In this document: piece after piece, positions 1 through 13,200 of the stretch
Numbering within the stretch: position 1 is the first letter of the stretch
Layout: each line of letters starts with the position of its first letter
Origin: Caprimulgus europaeus
Lineage: Eukaryota > Chordata > Aves > Caprimulgiformes > Caprimulgidae
NCBI GenBank assembly: GCA_907165065.1
Contig: OU015541.1
Span: forward strand, 2,666,001-2,730,000
Direction of reading: 5' to 3'
DNA length: 64,000 bases
Program-made: the position numbers and the translations under genes
Notes under the pieces: model-generated
Told to the model about the DNA's origin: nothing
Seen by the model: only the letters and a program-made list of their open reading frames with translations
The model's database searches: none

Positions 1-2391
1 TTCAGCCACTAATTACCTTTAAAGAAGGATTTGTCAGGCATTGTTAGGAGTCTAAGGGAGCTCATCTTCCTTTTTAACTGGTGGAAAATCAGCCATCAAG
101 GAGCACAAAACATCTGATTTTCCAATTAAATTCTGCTACAGTTTGGAATGTGTTCTTTTTGCAGAGACATGTGCCTAGCTGCCTGAATATTGTCTGGACA
201 ACAGGCAGAAAGATCTGTTCTTGAGCTATTCACACTAGCAATCATGTTTTTCTCCATGCAAATTAGCTCAGAATAGGTTTATTTTGTCCCTGTATCAATA
301 ATCAACAGCAAGATTGAAAGATGAGGAAAAAAGACAACACCCAACCTGAAGGACACTGCAAAAACCTGAAGTGAAAAATGGTTGCAGGAGGGAGATGATT
401 CCAGAATGGCAATGTTTGATTTGATCCTTCTGCTCATAGCAGACAGGGCTGCAGAAAATCCCTGTAAAATCTAAATTTGATAGGGGGGGGAGGTGGAGAA
501 AGTCTTCTGTAATTTACATATGAACTCTTCTGAGATTTCAGAGAGTGTTAGTGGAGGAAGAAAAAGATATCCTTAACTTTTTCTTGTACTAGAAGAACAT
601 ACATTTGTGTTTCTCTCAACAAAACTAAAACCAAACAAAAACCCATATTACCCCCTAGGTTACCGTGTTACACTCCAAGAGTATCCTGAGTTGATTTAAT
701 TCTGAATATTGCCTCGTACAAATATGCTTCAACTGACACTTCTTGTTTTACTGGTTTTTAGAAGATTGCATATTTCTCCATGGATAGGAAAAGATCATTC
801 TGAAAGTTACCAGGAAGAAGCAGTAACTCATTTTCCTAATGCAAAAGGGAAAAAAAAAGTTCCCACAAACATGGACTTTGGCACACACATGTCTGTGTAT
901 ATGTAGATATATAGATATGCCTGACATGCTCTGTCTTTGAATTTAAAACACCAGGTATAGCCTAATAGCTGTCATCCCCTGTACCTCAGGATTCTGAAGC
1001 AGATACAGCTCTAACATGCTGCCTACATGCACTCATGGCTCGGATGATTCACAGTCACATCGTTTCTATATCAAGCTTAGTGAACATACACAATCACATG
1101 GACTTCAGAGCAGTGCCCAGCACCCAGGCATCCAGAACAAGCCTTTCCCTTTTTCCCCCCACACTGATGTTCCACTCTCCAGCCAGGCTGCTGAGTTGTT
1201 TCCCACATTTGTTTTTGAAGCACTGCTCTTTAGAGAAGTCTTTCCAGCTCCTCCAGGGACTCCCAAAAGCACTGACTTACTGACTTTGTCCACAGCTGTA
1301 CCATATGGTGAAGAATTAAGATAAAACATGCTAATTATTACTCACTACTTAAACCAAAGAAAGAACCAGAAGCATCTGTAGGTGCTGAGGATTAATGCAA
1401 TACTCCTTCTTCCTTACCTCTGCATGACTGACTAGAAAATAGTCAAAAGAAAGGGGACTATTCATTTCAGGTATTTTATTAGAATAGTAAATAGAAACTC
1501 AAATTAACAATTTCCAAACAAGGACACAGAGAAGACTCTGGTTTTAACAGCATCTAAAGGAAATTATGATTGCATTATTTAGTATCTTTCAGGAGGACTA
1601 GAATTTGCTGCTTTTACCTGCAAAATTAAGCATGGAGATGTTACAAGTCAGACTTTGTAACTTCTGGAACTACTGTGTGGTGTGGCAGAGTCTTAACTAC
1701 GGTGAGCAGAGCTCTCCAGCTACCTGTGAACCCAGCACTGAGTGGGTACAAGCACTGCACAAGTTGGCACTAGGCCCAGTTCGGGCCCCAAGTTATGACC
1801 CCAGGTAATAACACAATATATTATCCACATGTTGAAATTCTGATTAATCTCTCTCTCAAATATGGTCTTATATTGCTCGCACCTGGAAATTGTGAACAGT
1901 GCATGTGTGTGTCAAGGAATGTACAGAAAAGGTTTGTTCAAAGCCAAAAGAGACTTACCAAACTGAATTTGTGCAAATATTTTGATACCTTCAAGAAAAA
2001 TACAGGTTTCTGGCCAACTTAAGGACCATTATGTTCATTCTCCAAACAGAAGTCAGACACCTATGTAACATGTTAAAAGATAATCTCAGTGACATATTGT
2101 TAATCAATGAAAATTCTTTGTTTTAATCCTTTTACTGTGCCAGTTTCCAAAGAAGTCAAAATAAATTATATTCTACAAATCTCATTAGTTGCTATCATCT
2201 GGTGCCAGTGTTGTTTGGAAGCACTGCAATGGTACTTTGTTTTGTTGTGGTGTTAAGAGGCTCCCAGTCCACAATACTCTGGTCAGGCATGGAGTGAATC
2301 ATCATTTATGATGCTTGTAAGTCAGTGGACAGAAAGGCCTCTGGGTGTTACCATAATACGAGTAATAAGGAAGAAAAACAACATTGATTTC
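1..2391. other. AT-rich intergenic DNA upstream of YTHDF1
   Basis: I see no gene here. Open frames are short (at most about 100 codons), lack recognisable domains and have no paired splice-site support. In human the next gene on this side of YTHDF1 is BIRC7, in head-to-head orientation; no BIR or RING-like peptide is visible in this stretch. Simple sequence is limited to a G run near 483. Confidence 0.5.
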
Positions 2392-2490
2392 TGTTTCATC
2401 ACAAAAAATTTATTATTTGGTCATCAGAACTTGAACAGATTTCAGGGAGGTGGTCACATAATCAGTATATAGAATATATGTTAAACTGCA
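2392..2490 (+). repeat. Diverged direct repeat, copy A
   Basis: This segment matches 4677-4787 in intron 2 of YTHDF1 in the same orientation. The first 69 bases differ at about 8 positions (about 88% identity). Similarity then resumes after a roughly 15-18 base insertion in the other copy, at the shared string atcagtata. It could be a relic of an old interspersed repeat or of a local duplication spanning the promoter. The family is not recognised. Confidence 0.6.
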
Positions 2491-2673
2491 GGACCTTGGC
2501 GAGGGCAGGAACTGCCCTTTCGTTCTGTGCAGCACCTACAAACTGTATCTTGACCAAAGGAACATATAAGCAGGACCTAAAAAATATTAAGAAACAGGAA
2601 TCATTCTGGCTATTAGATATTCCACCCATTTAGAAAACAAAGCAAAACAAAACAAAACAAAAAACCCCAACCA

Positions 2674-3215
2674 GAATCCCAGAACGGCCTGGATTGGAAA
2701 AGCCCTTTAAGCTCATCGAGTCCAATCATGAACCCAACACTGACCAGTCCCCACTGACCCATGTCCCTCAGCACTGTGTCTACACGACTCTTCAATCCCT
2801 CCAGGGATGGGGACTCCACCACTGCCCTGGGCAACCCCTTCCAATGCCTCAGAACCCTTTCAGCAAAGAAATTCTTCCTCACATCCAATCTCAACTGCCC
2901 TGGGCACAATTGGAGGCCATTTCCCCTTGTCCTGTCCCTTGCTCCTTGGTTGAACAGACCCACCCCCACTCTCTCCACCCTCCTTGCAGGGATTTGGACA
3001 GAGCCAGAAGGTCTCCCCTCAGCCTCCTTTTCTCCAGGCTCAACACCCCCAGTTCCCTCAGCCGGGAACTCAGCACACTTGTGCTCCAGACCCTTCCCCA
3101 GCTCCGTTCCCTTCTCTGGACACGCTCCAGCACCTCCATGGCCTTCTTGGAGTGAGGGGCCCAACACTGAACCCAGCACTTGAGCTGCTGCCTCACCAGT
3201 GCCCAGTGCAGGGGT
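2674..3215 (-). mobile_element. CR1 LINE fragment, 5'-truncated, broken ORF2 tail
   Basis: Read on the - strand, this is the 3' part of a chicken-repeat-1 (CR1) non-LTR retrotransposon. Conceptual peptides in two frames show the end of the CR1 reverse-transcriptase ORF2: the pieces [38 protein letters not shown] and [13 protein letters not shown] lie in order but in different frames. The ORF is therefore frameshifted and dead. The element's 3' end lies at about 2674, next to an A/C-rich tract on the + strand (2640-2669). The 5' truncation is near 3215. It lies about 250 bp upstream of the YTHDF1 CpG island. A second copy is at 28660-28919. Assignment to CR1 is by recognition of the family; the subfamily is not resolved. 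Confidence 0.9.
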
Positions 3216-4188
3216 AAAACAACCCAGTAAGTACCAGAAGCAAAAATACTATCGTGAATGAGGTAACCCAGTGACAACACCGCTTCATTCCCTCACCTTC
3301 CCTCGGAAGGGCACCCAGGTAAATGACAAGCCTCCCTGACAACCACCAGCGCTTGGCCCTGCCGAAATCAACTGAAGGGGCCAAGATTTCACCCCAGGTT
3401 CTGCAAAAAGAACCCAGCAGCTGGAAGGAAAATAAATTGGATTAACGTGCTAAAAACCCGCGGTGCCACCAGCAGTCAGGCTGGCCGTGACCCGCTGCCA
3501 GAGGACCCCGACCGCAGCCACCCTGGTTGCGGGTGTGAGGGGAGACCGGCCTCCCTCAGTGCCTGGGGCCACGAGTGAGCCCGCATTGGCCGACCCTGCG
3601 GGGCCGGGAGCTGCAGTTCGGCCCCAAGGAGCGCGGAAGGAGGAAGCGACCGGGGAACGATGCAGCGAACGACACCAACCCTCAGCCACTCCGCGCATGC
3701 GCGCCATGCCGCGCACCTCCCTCCCCGCCTGCGCCCGGCCGCGCTGTCCCGGCGTGCCCCGCGCGCTCTCGGCGCTGACGTCACCGCAGCCCGGCGCCCG
3801 CCGCCATTGGAGTTGGAGGCTCCGGCTCCGTCCCTCGCTGCGGCCCGACGGCGGCGGGGAGGCCCGGGCGGGGCGGGGAGGGGCGGGCGCGGCCTGGGGG
3901 TATGTGAAGAGACGGGGCCCAAAGGGTGAGGTGAAGCGCGGAACCGGTCCCCGGCACCACCGTCCCCTGAGGAGACGCTGAGCGGCGGCCCGCGCGCCAG
4001 CGGCCCCTTTCCTTCCCTCTCCCTCCCTCCTTCCCTCCCTCCCCCTCGGCCCCGGCCCCTTCCCCTCCCCGGCCGCCGCCTGAGGGGAGAGGCGCCGCCG
4101 CCCGCTAGGCCCCGGAGCTCCGAGCCGCGCTGAGCGGCTCCTGCCTTCTTCCCCCGGCCCTCTCTGCTGAACCACGGCGGCCCTGTAC

Positions 4189-4215
4189 ATGAATTATGTC
4201 TGCCACAAGCGTTGA
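4189..4215 (+). CDS. Upstream ORF overlapping the YTHDF1 start codon
   Basis: An ATG seven bases before the YTHDF1 ATG opens an 8-codon reading frame (MNYVCHKR) in a different frame. It ends at TGA 4213-4215, inside the main coding sequence. Its context is weak (T at -3, A at +4), while the main ATG has A at -3, so leaky scanning is expected. If used, it would dampen YTHDF1 translation. Confidence 0.45.
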   Translation: MNYVCHKR

Positions 4216-4222
4216 CCCTCAG
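4196..4222 (+). CDS. YTHDF1: YTHDF1 coding exon 1
   Basis: It encodes MSATSVDPQ, the conserved YTHDF N-terminus, and ends at the strong donor CAG/GTAAGT (gt at 4223). Phase is 0 at the junction. Intron 1 is 418 nt. Confidence 0.95.
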
Positions 4223-7200
4223 GTAAGTGGCGAAGCGAAGCGCGGGGCCTGTCTCCTCCCTACCCGGGGGCGGGGGGTTTCCCTTGCAGGCCGGTGCCTG
4301 TGTCTGGCCCGGGAAAGGTTTTTGCTTTTCCTCCCGGCCTCTTCGGAGCTTCATCTTTCCTCTGAACTTCCCCCGTGGGCACAGCACGTTCCCTCTGCCT
4401 TCGGAGAGCCGTGGCCATTTCTAAGGAAGGCCGGTGCTGAGTGATGCGTGAAACATACTCCTCAGCTCCGCTTTAAACAAGCTGTTAGCAACTTTTATCA
4501 ACCTCTTATCCCTCCTCAAAAACTGTGTGTTTTACAGTGACGATATAAGCGTTTTTATAAAATTAACTTTTTCATTTCTCCTTTCTTTTATTTTTTCCTA
4601 CCCCTTTTCCTTTACCCAATCATGTGCCATGGCTTCCCAGAGACCGAAAGGACAGGATAATAAAGGTGAGGATCATGTTTCATCACAAAACATTTATGAT
4701 TTGGTCATCAGAACTCGAACAGATTTGAAGCAGATTGTCACATAAATTGCTGTATTATAATCAGTATACAGATTATATTATAAACTGAGATCTGGTCATT
4801 TAAATTGTTACTGTAAGAGATGAATTATGCAGGTACCTGTAGGTGAGCAGAAAGGTATTGCTCTTAGCCTGTATGGATAACATCTGGAACAAAGGAGGTT
4901 GTGTTTTGTTTCAAAAAATAACATTAACTGTTATTCATGGCTTGCTTGCATCCCTTGCTGCTGAGTTTACAGTGGGGAGAACTATCTGTTAGTACTAAAC
5001 ATAATGCTCTTCATTTCCTTGCAATAAAGAAAAAATAAAATGAAGGAAATGCTCTTCATTTCCTTAAAGTAAAGCAGATTTCTACAGAAAGTCACCAGAA
5101 TATGCCTATTCAATGTATATTTTTGCATACTTTGCATAGTTTCTTCCTGCTGTATGAATACAATTGTGTTACTGGTCTGCTGTTCACTGATAAATGTTGT
5201 AGCTGTCGTGTATAAGTCTACAAACTTAATTATTTAAGGAATTATAGATGAAAGTAATGAACTAATTAAGAGATAATAAGCCTTTTATGATAACTCCTAT
5301 ACTTCATTTGAAGTTAAATTTAATAGCAAGTCATCTAAGAAAATGCCTTGATTATTCCTGTGATTGCTAATAAGCATGTAACTGTTTAGGCTTAGAAACT
5401 AACACTATGCAACTTATCAATGCTGTTTAATATAACTTAACCTGCCCTAAAAATCCAGCTACTTCTAGTTACAGAAAGTTTGACACTACTTCCTGTGTTT
5501 GTAAATACTCTTTGATCTCTACTCTCCCTGACAAACTTTGCAGAAAAGTCATTTTCTGGTCAGTTTCCAGTGTTGTTTACTAAATGTCCAATTTGGTGTA
5601 GTGTTACTTTTAGTTTAGTTTAGCTCTTCCATGAAACAGGTAAATAAAGCAACTGTCACATAATATGTTTGACCTTGTTGTCTTAAATTTAAAGCAAACA
5701 AATGAAATTATTTCAAGTGACCTAGTAACAGTTTTGGGTTTGTTTATCTTTCCAGAATGGGTTTTGAATGTTTTTCACACATTAATTTATGCTTAAGTTG
5801 ACCTTTGATTATGGCAGATTTTTCTCTTTTACACATGAAAAAGTTGAGACTTAAATTTTCCTGGAAGTGTGAGGATGTCAAGGCACTTAGTCATTATTTC
5901 ATAACTAAAGGTAACTTCACCTCATCTTATTTTATCCAACCTAAGCAAGCAGAGAATAACACATGCTGGGAGAACTGAATTAGTTTTTGAAAGTTCTAAT
6001 TATGGACCAGAACAATAGATGTTGCCCAATATTTTTCACAAAATTCTTGCTAATAATTACTTTTTTTGCTCAGAGATAATTCACATGAGTTGTCTGTTCA
6101 CTCCTGACTGTAGAGTGTGTATATATATATTTTCTTAATTATTAAATTTACTCAAATTTATAAGTAATAATATAAAGACAAACAGTTTTGGGGAAAAATT
6201 TCATCCCCTGGTCCTTTTTATGAGTCTTCATGCTGTGAGGAAATACAGCTTTTCATAAAATAACAGAGTGGAACTCTACTGCAATGCTGCTGAGCATGAT
6301 AACATGTTGTAACCTCTCTTTTCTAGTACAAAATGGTTCGTTACATCAGAAGGATACTGTTCATGACAACGATTTTGAACCTTACCTTTCTGGGCAGTCA
6401 AATCAGGTTAGTGTATTTTTAACTTAGGGTTTGGATTGTTGGTTTGTTGGTTGGGTTTTTTTTTTTTTGGCACTTAATTCATGGGATTGTGTTGAGGGAG
6501 CAAATTCCTTAAATAGAAATGGCAAAAGAAATGACTGGCATATTGTGTTACTTGGTAATACAACTAGCATTTGTGCTCTCAAAGCTAATATTACTTTGCA
6601 TATCCAAATGGCCACAAGTGAAAATGAAGTTGATGCTCCAACTAGTGTCTGCTGATTGCTCCTCAAATTGCAAGTTATTGATACAGTTGGACTGTGATAA
6701 ACTACTTGATCTTACAGTTATTTAATAGATGAGCTGCATGTAGGAGTCTGAAGGTTCTGCTTTGTATAATCCTAGAAATTAGTATAGTTGAAATTTGATT
6801 TTGATGCTTTCTGGATAGCTTGTAGAGTTGTCCCTCTTACTTTATTACACTTTGGCAAATACTTTGATTCTTTCATGTCCACTGAAATGTCTTAAGAATT
6901 AAAAATGGTATTTGAAGAGTAAAGCACTGTAATGTGAAATCTCAGTATAATCCTGTTAATTATAATGTATATTAAATCAACATCCATGATTTAAATATCA
7001 TTTAAAAAATCTTCTAATTGAAGTGATTTTTGACTTAACAATTCAAATCTTTAAAGTGAACAAAATGTATAGAAACTGGACATGCCAAAAGTTTTCTTTC
7101 ACAAATATAAAATACCATTTCAGAGAGAGACCTGCCAGAGCTGCACTCTTAGTTCTTGGCAGAAAGGCCAAGTGTTATGTTTTAAAAGGGAAAAGTTAAA

Positions 7201-10200
7201 ATCCCAGCTGACACTGCAATGTATTTGACTTTGTAGATCAAATGTAGGTTGGTAATATTGTGTTAATTTCATCTTTTAAAAATACAAAGTAGCATGTTAT
7301 ATATAATCAAATAAAATACAATTGTCTTCCATCTTTCTGTTGAAAATGCACCTGAGTAGTGGTGCCTTCTTCTCTTTCCATTAAGGTTCTGGTTTCCAAG
7401 CAGCAGTAGTTAACAGAGATGAATTTTGAGGTGGTGTAGCTTTTTGTTCTAAAGCACACTAAAAGTACTGTGAAGTGCAAAGGGAATGGGGCGATGTAGA
7501 GTGTTCAGATATAAAGTTATACTGAAAGCAAGAAAGGCATCCCTGGTGTAAGGGTATCCAGAACCCAAAGATTATTCCTAAGTAAGGGAATTACCAGTGT
7601 ACTTTGGCAGAAAAGCAGGATTCCCTTCCTAATTAACACAATGATTGGGTTTTGTTGTTCTGTTTTGGGGTGGTTTTTTTTTAATTAAAAAAAAAAATAT
7701 GGAAGGGTGCAGAAAGGTCAAGGAGAAGTTTGTTGAAATAAATGTTCTGCTGTTGCTGTGAAGGGTTTCTGTCAGGGTTTCTTTTACACGCTGGCACAAA
7801 GCCAGTCAAAATAGATTGAATGTTTTCTAAGGATGTCTGCTGAAGCTTTCCCTTTAATCTTGTTAGAATCCTTGTGGAAGCTTCACAAGCTGTGTGACAG
7901 GAGGTGACAGTCTCAGGAATTGTCTAGAATCCTTCAGCAGAAAAATTTGAGGACAAAACACCTGCTTCCTCTTGGTTTATTCTTTTTGGGCTTAATAAAT
8001 TCTGAATCTGTAGAATATATGAACATAAGTATCTCTGAAGAACTATTTCTGTTTCTCCCCTTTCATCTGCATTTGTTTCTACATTTTTCTTTATATTAAC
8101 ACTAAGATATAACACAGCAATCTCAGAGTAAAGTCTTTCAGAAAAAGGATGCTTTCATATGCTAAATATTGATTATTTTAGCTTGGGAGTTTCAGAAAAT
8201 TTAATGCATTTTGGAGAATCTTCTCATAGGAAGGTAGATTGTGTACTTCTGGTTAATGATAGAATTTGCACATAAATAAAGGCAGCGTGAACAGTGGCAG
8301 AGATTATTTCTTTGGGATCAATAACACTGGATTTTAGGCTGTTTAAATCTCAGAAGTGGTTGCAGAAGTGGTATGTGAGTCTTGGAGGCATTTTATGGTA
8401 TCATTCTGTATATGGAAAGTAAGGTTATTGAATTACTCTGCCTTTGGGGTGTCATGGAAAGGAGTCCTTGAAAAATGAGCAGGAAAAATGACTCTGTATC
8501 AGTTGGGTATTATGCTTCTCTTCAGCAAGGAGGGGTTGTTTGGGGGTTTTTTTGCTTTATTTTTTAAATGAGCTGAGAAACAATCAGATTTTTGGAAAAC
8601 TGAGTGAAGTTCCAGTGCAGTTTTGCTGATTTTGCAGATACACTTGTTTCAAGTTTGAAATCTTGTAGTTTGAAAGAAATCTTAGTTCCTCTTAAAATAA
8701 TCTTTTGCCATAAGAAAGGAAAGGCTAGCTGCTGTTTGACTCATTAACAGGAGATGTTGACTTTCCCTCCCTCTCACTGGTAATTACTGTTGGAGTGTCA
8801 GTTTGGAAGGTCTCCAGTATATATGCTTCAAGTTTATTTAAAGGGGAATAAAGTCTATTTTAGAACATCCTGTATTTATTTTGTATTGTTAAATATGGGA
8901 AACATAGGGAATGCTTTGTAATCAGGTGTCAGCAGATGATTGAGAGTGGGAGGAAAGGCTTCTCTGCTTGGTCTGAGAAGCAGGTGGAGGAGAGGGAAGA
9001 GTTTCAGAGGGGTCTGCTGGTTTTTCACTGGTCAGTCTCTTATTTCATAGAGTGGAAAAGATGGCCTGTTGGGAAAGACATTCAGAAACAGTCTGGCACA
9101 TTTGTAGCTTTACTACTGAGGGAGGCAGAGACTTTCTGCACAAGTCTCTCTCAAACAGCTGAGATGGGATATATCACGTGCTGTAGTTGCATATATCTGT
9201 TTCTAGTATTCCAGTCACCTTAGTTTCAGGTTCTAGTTGTTAGGTCTACTTACAGCAAACTTGGTGTGCTTCTTAGTGTGTCATCTCCCTGTGAACCTGT
9301 CTATGTCAGAAGTAGCCTTTGCTTGTTGGGGACTGTTTGCCCCTCAAAACAATTCCATAATGAGGATTGTAATAATATTTTCTGTGATGTACTGTCATAT
9401 TGAAGTAACTTAATCTAAAACTTCTCACATGTAGCAATCCAAAAATACTAAATATCCTTAGTGCTGTGGGACACAGAACATATTGTTACATGTCTAGATA
9501 CTGCATTTTAGCTCTGAATCTTTCTTGGAGTGTGAACTAAGATTTATAATCATAAATTTAATTACTTTGTCTCTGTTCTTTTCTCCTTGATGAACATGAT
9601 GATTTGATTTGTAAGTGAAGGGGCCTTTTATATCTGAAGTTACCTTTTTCTTTTTGTTAACAGAACAGTAGCTATCCATCAATGACTGATCCTTATCTGT
9701 CCAGTTATTATCCACCATCTATTGGGTTCCCTTACTCTCTCAGTGAAGCACCATGGTCTACAGGAGGAGACCCTCCTATCCCCTATCTCACCGCCTATGG
9801 ACAGCTCAGTAATGGAGATCATCATTTTATGCATGATGCTGTTTTTGGACAGCCTGGGGGTCTGGGAAATAATATCTATCAACACAGGTTTAACTTCTTC
9901 CCTGAAAATCCTGCCTTCTCAGCTTGGGGAACAAGTGGATCCCAAGGACAGCAGACTCAAAGTTCAGCATATGGGAGCAGTTACAGCTACCCACCTAGTT
10001 CACTGGGTGGTACCATTGTGGATGGACAAACAGGATTTCATAATGACACGTTAAATAAGGCTCCTGGAATGAACAGTATTGAACAGGGAATGGTTGGACT
10101 TAAGATTGGTGGAGATGTTACAACTTCTGCAGTGAAAACAGTCGGTTCTGTTGTCAACAGTGCTGGGATGACAGGTGCCCTCTCTGGTAATGGTGGATCT

Positions 10201-13200
10201 AATGTAAACTTGCCAGTATCTAAACCAACCTCTTGGGCTGCTATTGCAAGCAAGCCTGCAAAACCACAGCCTAAAATGAAAACAAAAACTGGACCTGTAA
10301 TCGGAGGAGCACTGCCTCCTCCACCTATAAAGCATAATATGGACATAGGTACTTGGGACAATAAGGGTCCTGTGGCAAAAGTTCCTGCCCCCCAACAGAT
10401 ACCTTCTCCTCAATCTGTTCCACAGCCACAGCAACCAATTGTTCAGCCTGTTCCAACTCAACCTCCTCCATTGACTCAGCCACAGTATCAGACTCCTCAG
10501 CAGCCACCCCAAAATCGCTGGGTAGCTCCTCGTAACAGAAATGCAGCTTTTGGCCAAAGTGGAGGAGGTGGTAACGACAGCAGCTCAGTTGGCACTACCC
10601 AGCCTAACCCTGTTCCAAGTGGAGAATCCCATCCTGTTCTTGAAAAACTGAAAGCTGCTCACAGCTATAACCCTAAAGATTTTGAATGGAACCTTAAAAA
10701 CGGACGTGTGTTCATCATCAAGAGCTATTCTGAGGATGATATTCATCGTTCCATTAAGTATTCTATCTGGTGTAGTACAGAACATGGCAACAAACGCCTG
10801 GACAGTGCTTTTCGGTCCATGAATAGCAAGGGTCCTGTCTACTTGCTGTTCAGTGTCAATGGCAGTGGACACTTCTGTGGAGTAGCAGAGATGAAATCAC
10901 CTGTGGACTATGGCACCAGCGCAGGTGTCTGGTCTCAGGACAAGTGGAAGGGGAAATTTGATGTCAAGTGGATCTTTGTGAAGGATGTGCCCAACAACCA
11001 ACTCCGACACATCAGGCTGGAGAACAATGACAACAAACCCGTTACAAACTCCCGTGATACACAGGAGGTGCCCTTAGAAAAAGCAAAACAAGTGCTTAAA
11101 ATTATTGCTACTTACAAGCACACGACCTCCATCTTTGATGACTTTTCTCATTATGAAAAGCGCCAGGAAGAGGAGGAGGTGGTGCGGAAGGTAAACTTAT
11201 TAAAAAATTTATTTTATACACAGATATGGGGAAAATGAAATGTGAAGGCTGCTATGGTGGAAAAAATGTAAGTAGGAATGCAAAATGGTTTTTAATACGT
11301 CTCAACTTGATGATTTTATGAGTGTTTAACAACACAGAAAAAAACCAAACTGATGCTTATTTGTCTGTGACAGTTTCATAGCTAATGAGTTTCAAAGCAG
11401 AAAGCTAAGCAGTAATACAGGTAAAGGACATTATGTCCAGTTTTTTTGCAGTTTGATTTATTTTTTTTTAATCTTAAAATGGTTAATAAACTAGAAAACA
11501 GTCTTTGTTTCAGACTTGGGTTCTGCCAATGATTGCCACTTAAGTTTTTTGCCTTATAAACATGAGGTATTTTAACACTGTTTGGAATGGGGCTATCAAT
11601 TTTGATCCCTGTATTGGCATTTGAAAATTGTACATCATCTTTAAGAGCAAGAAACCCGATCTTGTTTGTTCAGTTGATCTCTCTGGAAAAGAAAGAGTTG
11701 CATCAAATTGCTGGAATAGTGCTAGAAAGACTGAGTTTCTTATGTATTATTATTATTATTTGGGTGAATAAAGGTTTTCAGTTCCCAGGTACAATCTGTC
11801 TACTAATTCTTGAAGTTTGGAGTGAAGATGTAGTAAGATAAATTTGGGCAGTAAGTGGGGAAAGTGCAGTAAAAGCTTACATACACTCTCATGGCTCTGT
11901 CTGCTGCAAGGACATCTGTCCTTGTCCATCCCATGACCTCAGTTTCACAAACTCCTTTCTCTCATCAAGCAAACTAGAAGTAATGCACTGACAGAATAAT
12001 AGGTGTTGGGATGTGTAGCTCCTACCTAAGTAAGACCTAAAGTTGCTTCATGTTGACAGTGTTTCATAGACTTTTTTTTTGTATAGCATTTCAAATAAAG
12101 CTTTTTTTTTTTGACAGGCTACTTCAGTGCAGCTCACACTTGCTTCAAAATGTTTTTAAAGCAAAGATTTAATCCATCTTCCTGGAGCTGAAATTGAAGT
12201 TGCCATTTTACAGGTTTTATTGCCATTTAAAAGTGCAGAAAAAAATTGCTTTAAACTGTCTTCATAGAATGGACCCTGAAATTATGAGAGAAAGGGAGAT
12301 CAGTGTCTTCAGAATTCTTTAGCTTAACTTTTCCTGGCCATAAGAGACAATGTGCACAGCATAACCTCAACACAGCAGGGCAAGAGAGCTGAAGACTTGA
12401 CCTTTTTCTTGTCTGCTCCCTGTGGGGTTCCACAAGCTAAAACCTAAAATCCTTTACTTCAGCACTTCATTCCTTTAGTAAACAATTAGCAGTTCAACAT
12501 TTAATGCAACCTGTGTTTTGAAGAGAGGTGTTCCCTTATGTAGGAGAGAACCTTGAGTAAGTCAGAAGGCCTGGGTTCCTTTGTCTGCTGTTCCCAGGGT
12601 ATGGGGGGGTGCTTATTTTGTTTTTTTTTAATGCTAAGTCTCCTTGTGATTTGCTGCCAAGTCTGGAGGGGAGAATAACGTGCATGTTTAAGGAGTGAGA
12701 GCACTGGGAGAGTGATAGGAGATCTGATATTGAACAGTGAACTCCCTGGGCTGAGGAGGATCGAGATGGCTGCGTACTGAACACCAAACTTCACACTATT
12801 GTAGCTCAAGGGGTTGATATTCAGTTGTTGGCCTGATCCCACTTTGGGTTGTTTTAATGTACACAGCTCTTTCCCACTTGCAGTTCAAGTGCTGATACAA
12901 TATTCTTACCCAGGTCACTGCTTTGGAACAGGATTAGTTTTTCAAAATAAAGTGTTTTTTCTGCTTGATTTAAAACTGAGGCTCTAGCTTGTCTGAAATC
13001 TAATTTAAAATTTCTTAGATTCCTCCAAATAGTTTAGAAAATAGGACAGGATCCAGACAATGGAAGTACACTGGGGAAGAGAATAGTGCCAGAGAGGTAA
13101 AGCAGCTCAACCTTGAGGGAATGAAAAAATAAGATGCTGCTTGTCAAGTTGCATCCTATAAAGCTATTTTCTGGAAAGTTATTATTTCCCCTTTGACTAA

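Larger units (their letters stand above)
3460..4270 (+). promoter_or_regulatory. YTHDF1: YTHDF1 CpG-island promoter and 5' UTR
   Basis: This is an abruptly GC- and CpG-rich block in AT-rich surroundings, ending in the first coding exon. Motifs in order: an NRF1-type palindrome cgcgcatgcgcg at 3692-3703; a full CRE, tgacgtca, at 3776-3783; an inverted CCAAT (attgg) at 3806-3810 overlapping a YY1-like gccgccat; and clustered GC boxes at about 3866-3895. There is no TATA box. This is the architecture of a TATA-less housekeeping promoter. The start site is probably around 3.8-3.95 kb and may be dispersed. The 5' UTR holds a long pyrimidine tract (about 4008-4072). Long open frames on both strands here are by-products of the base composition. 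Confidence 0.85.

Noticed and set aside
2613..3280. 188- and 129-codon frames on the - strand
   Set aside because: These are frameshifted remains of CR1 ORF2, not a host gene.
3476..4387. Open frames of up to 303 codons on the - strand and 172 on the + strand across the YTHDF1 promoter
   Set aside because: They are driven by extreme GC content, overlap the real first exon and 5' UTR, and show only R/G/P/A-rich peptides with no domain.
9682..11238. YTHDF2 or YTHDF3 as the identity of the YTH gene
   Set aside because: The N-terminal and linker peptides match YTHDF1, the total length is 561 against 559, and the mir-124 linkage is that of YTHDF1.
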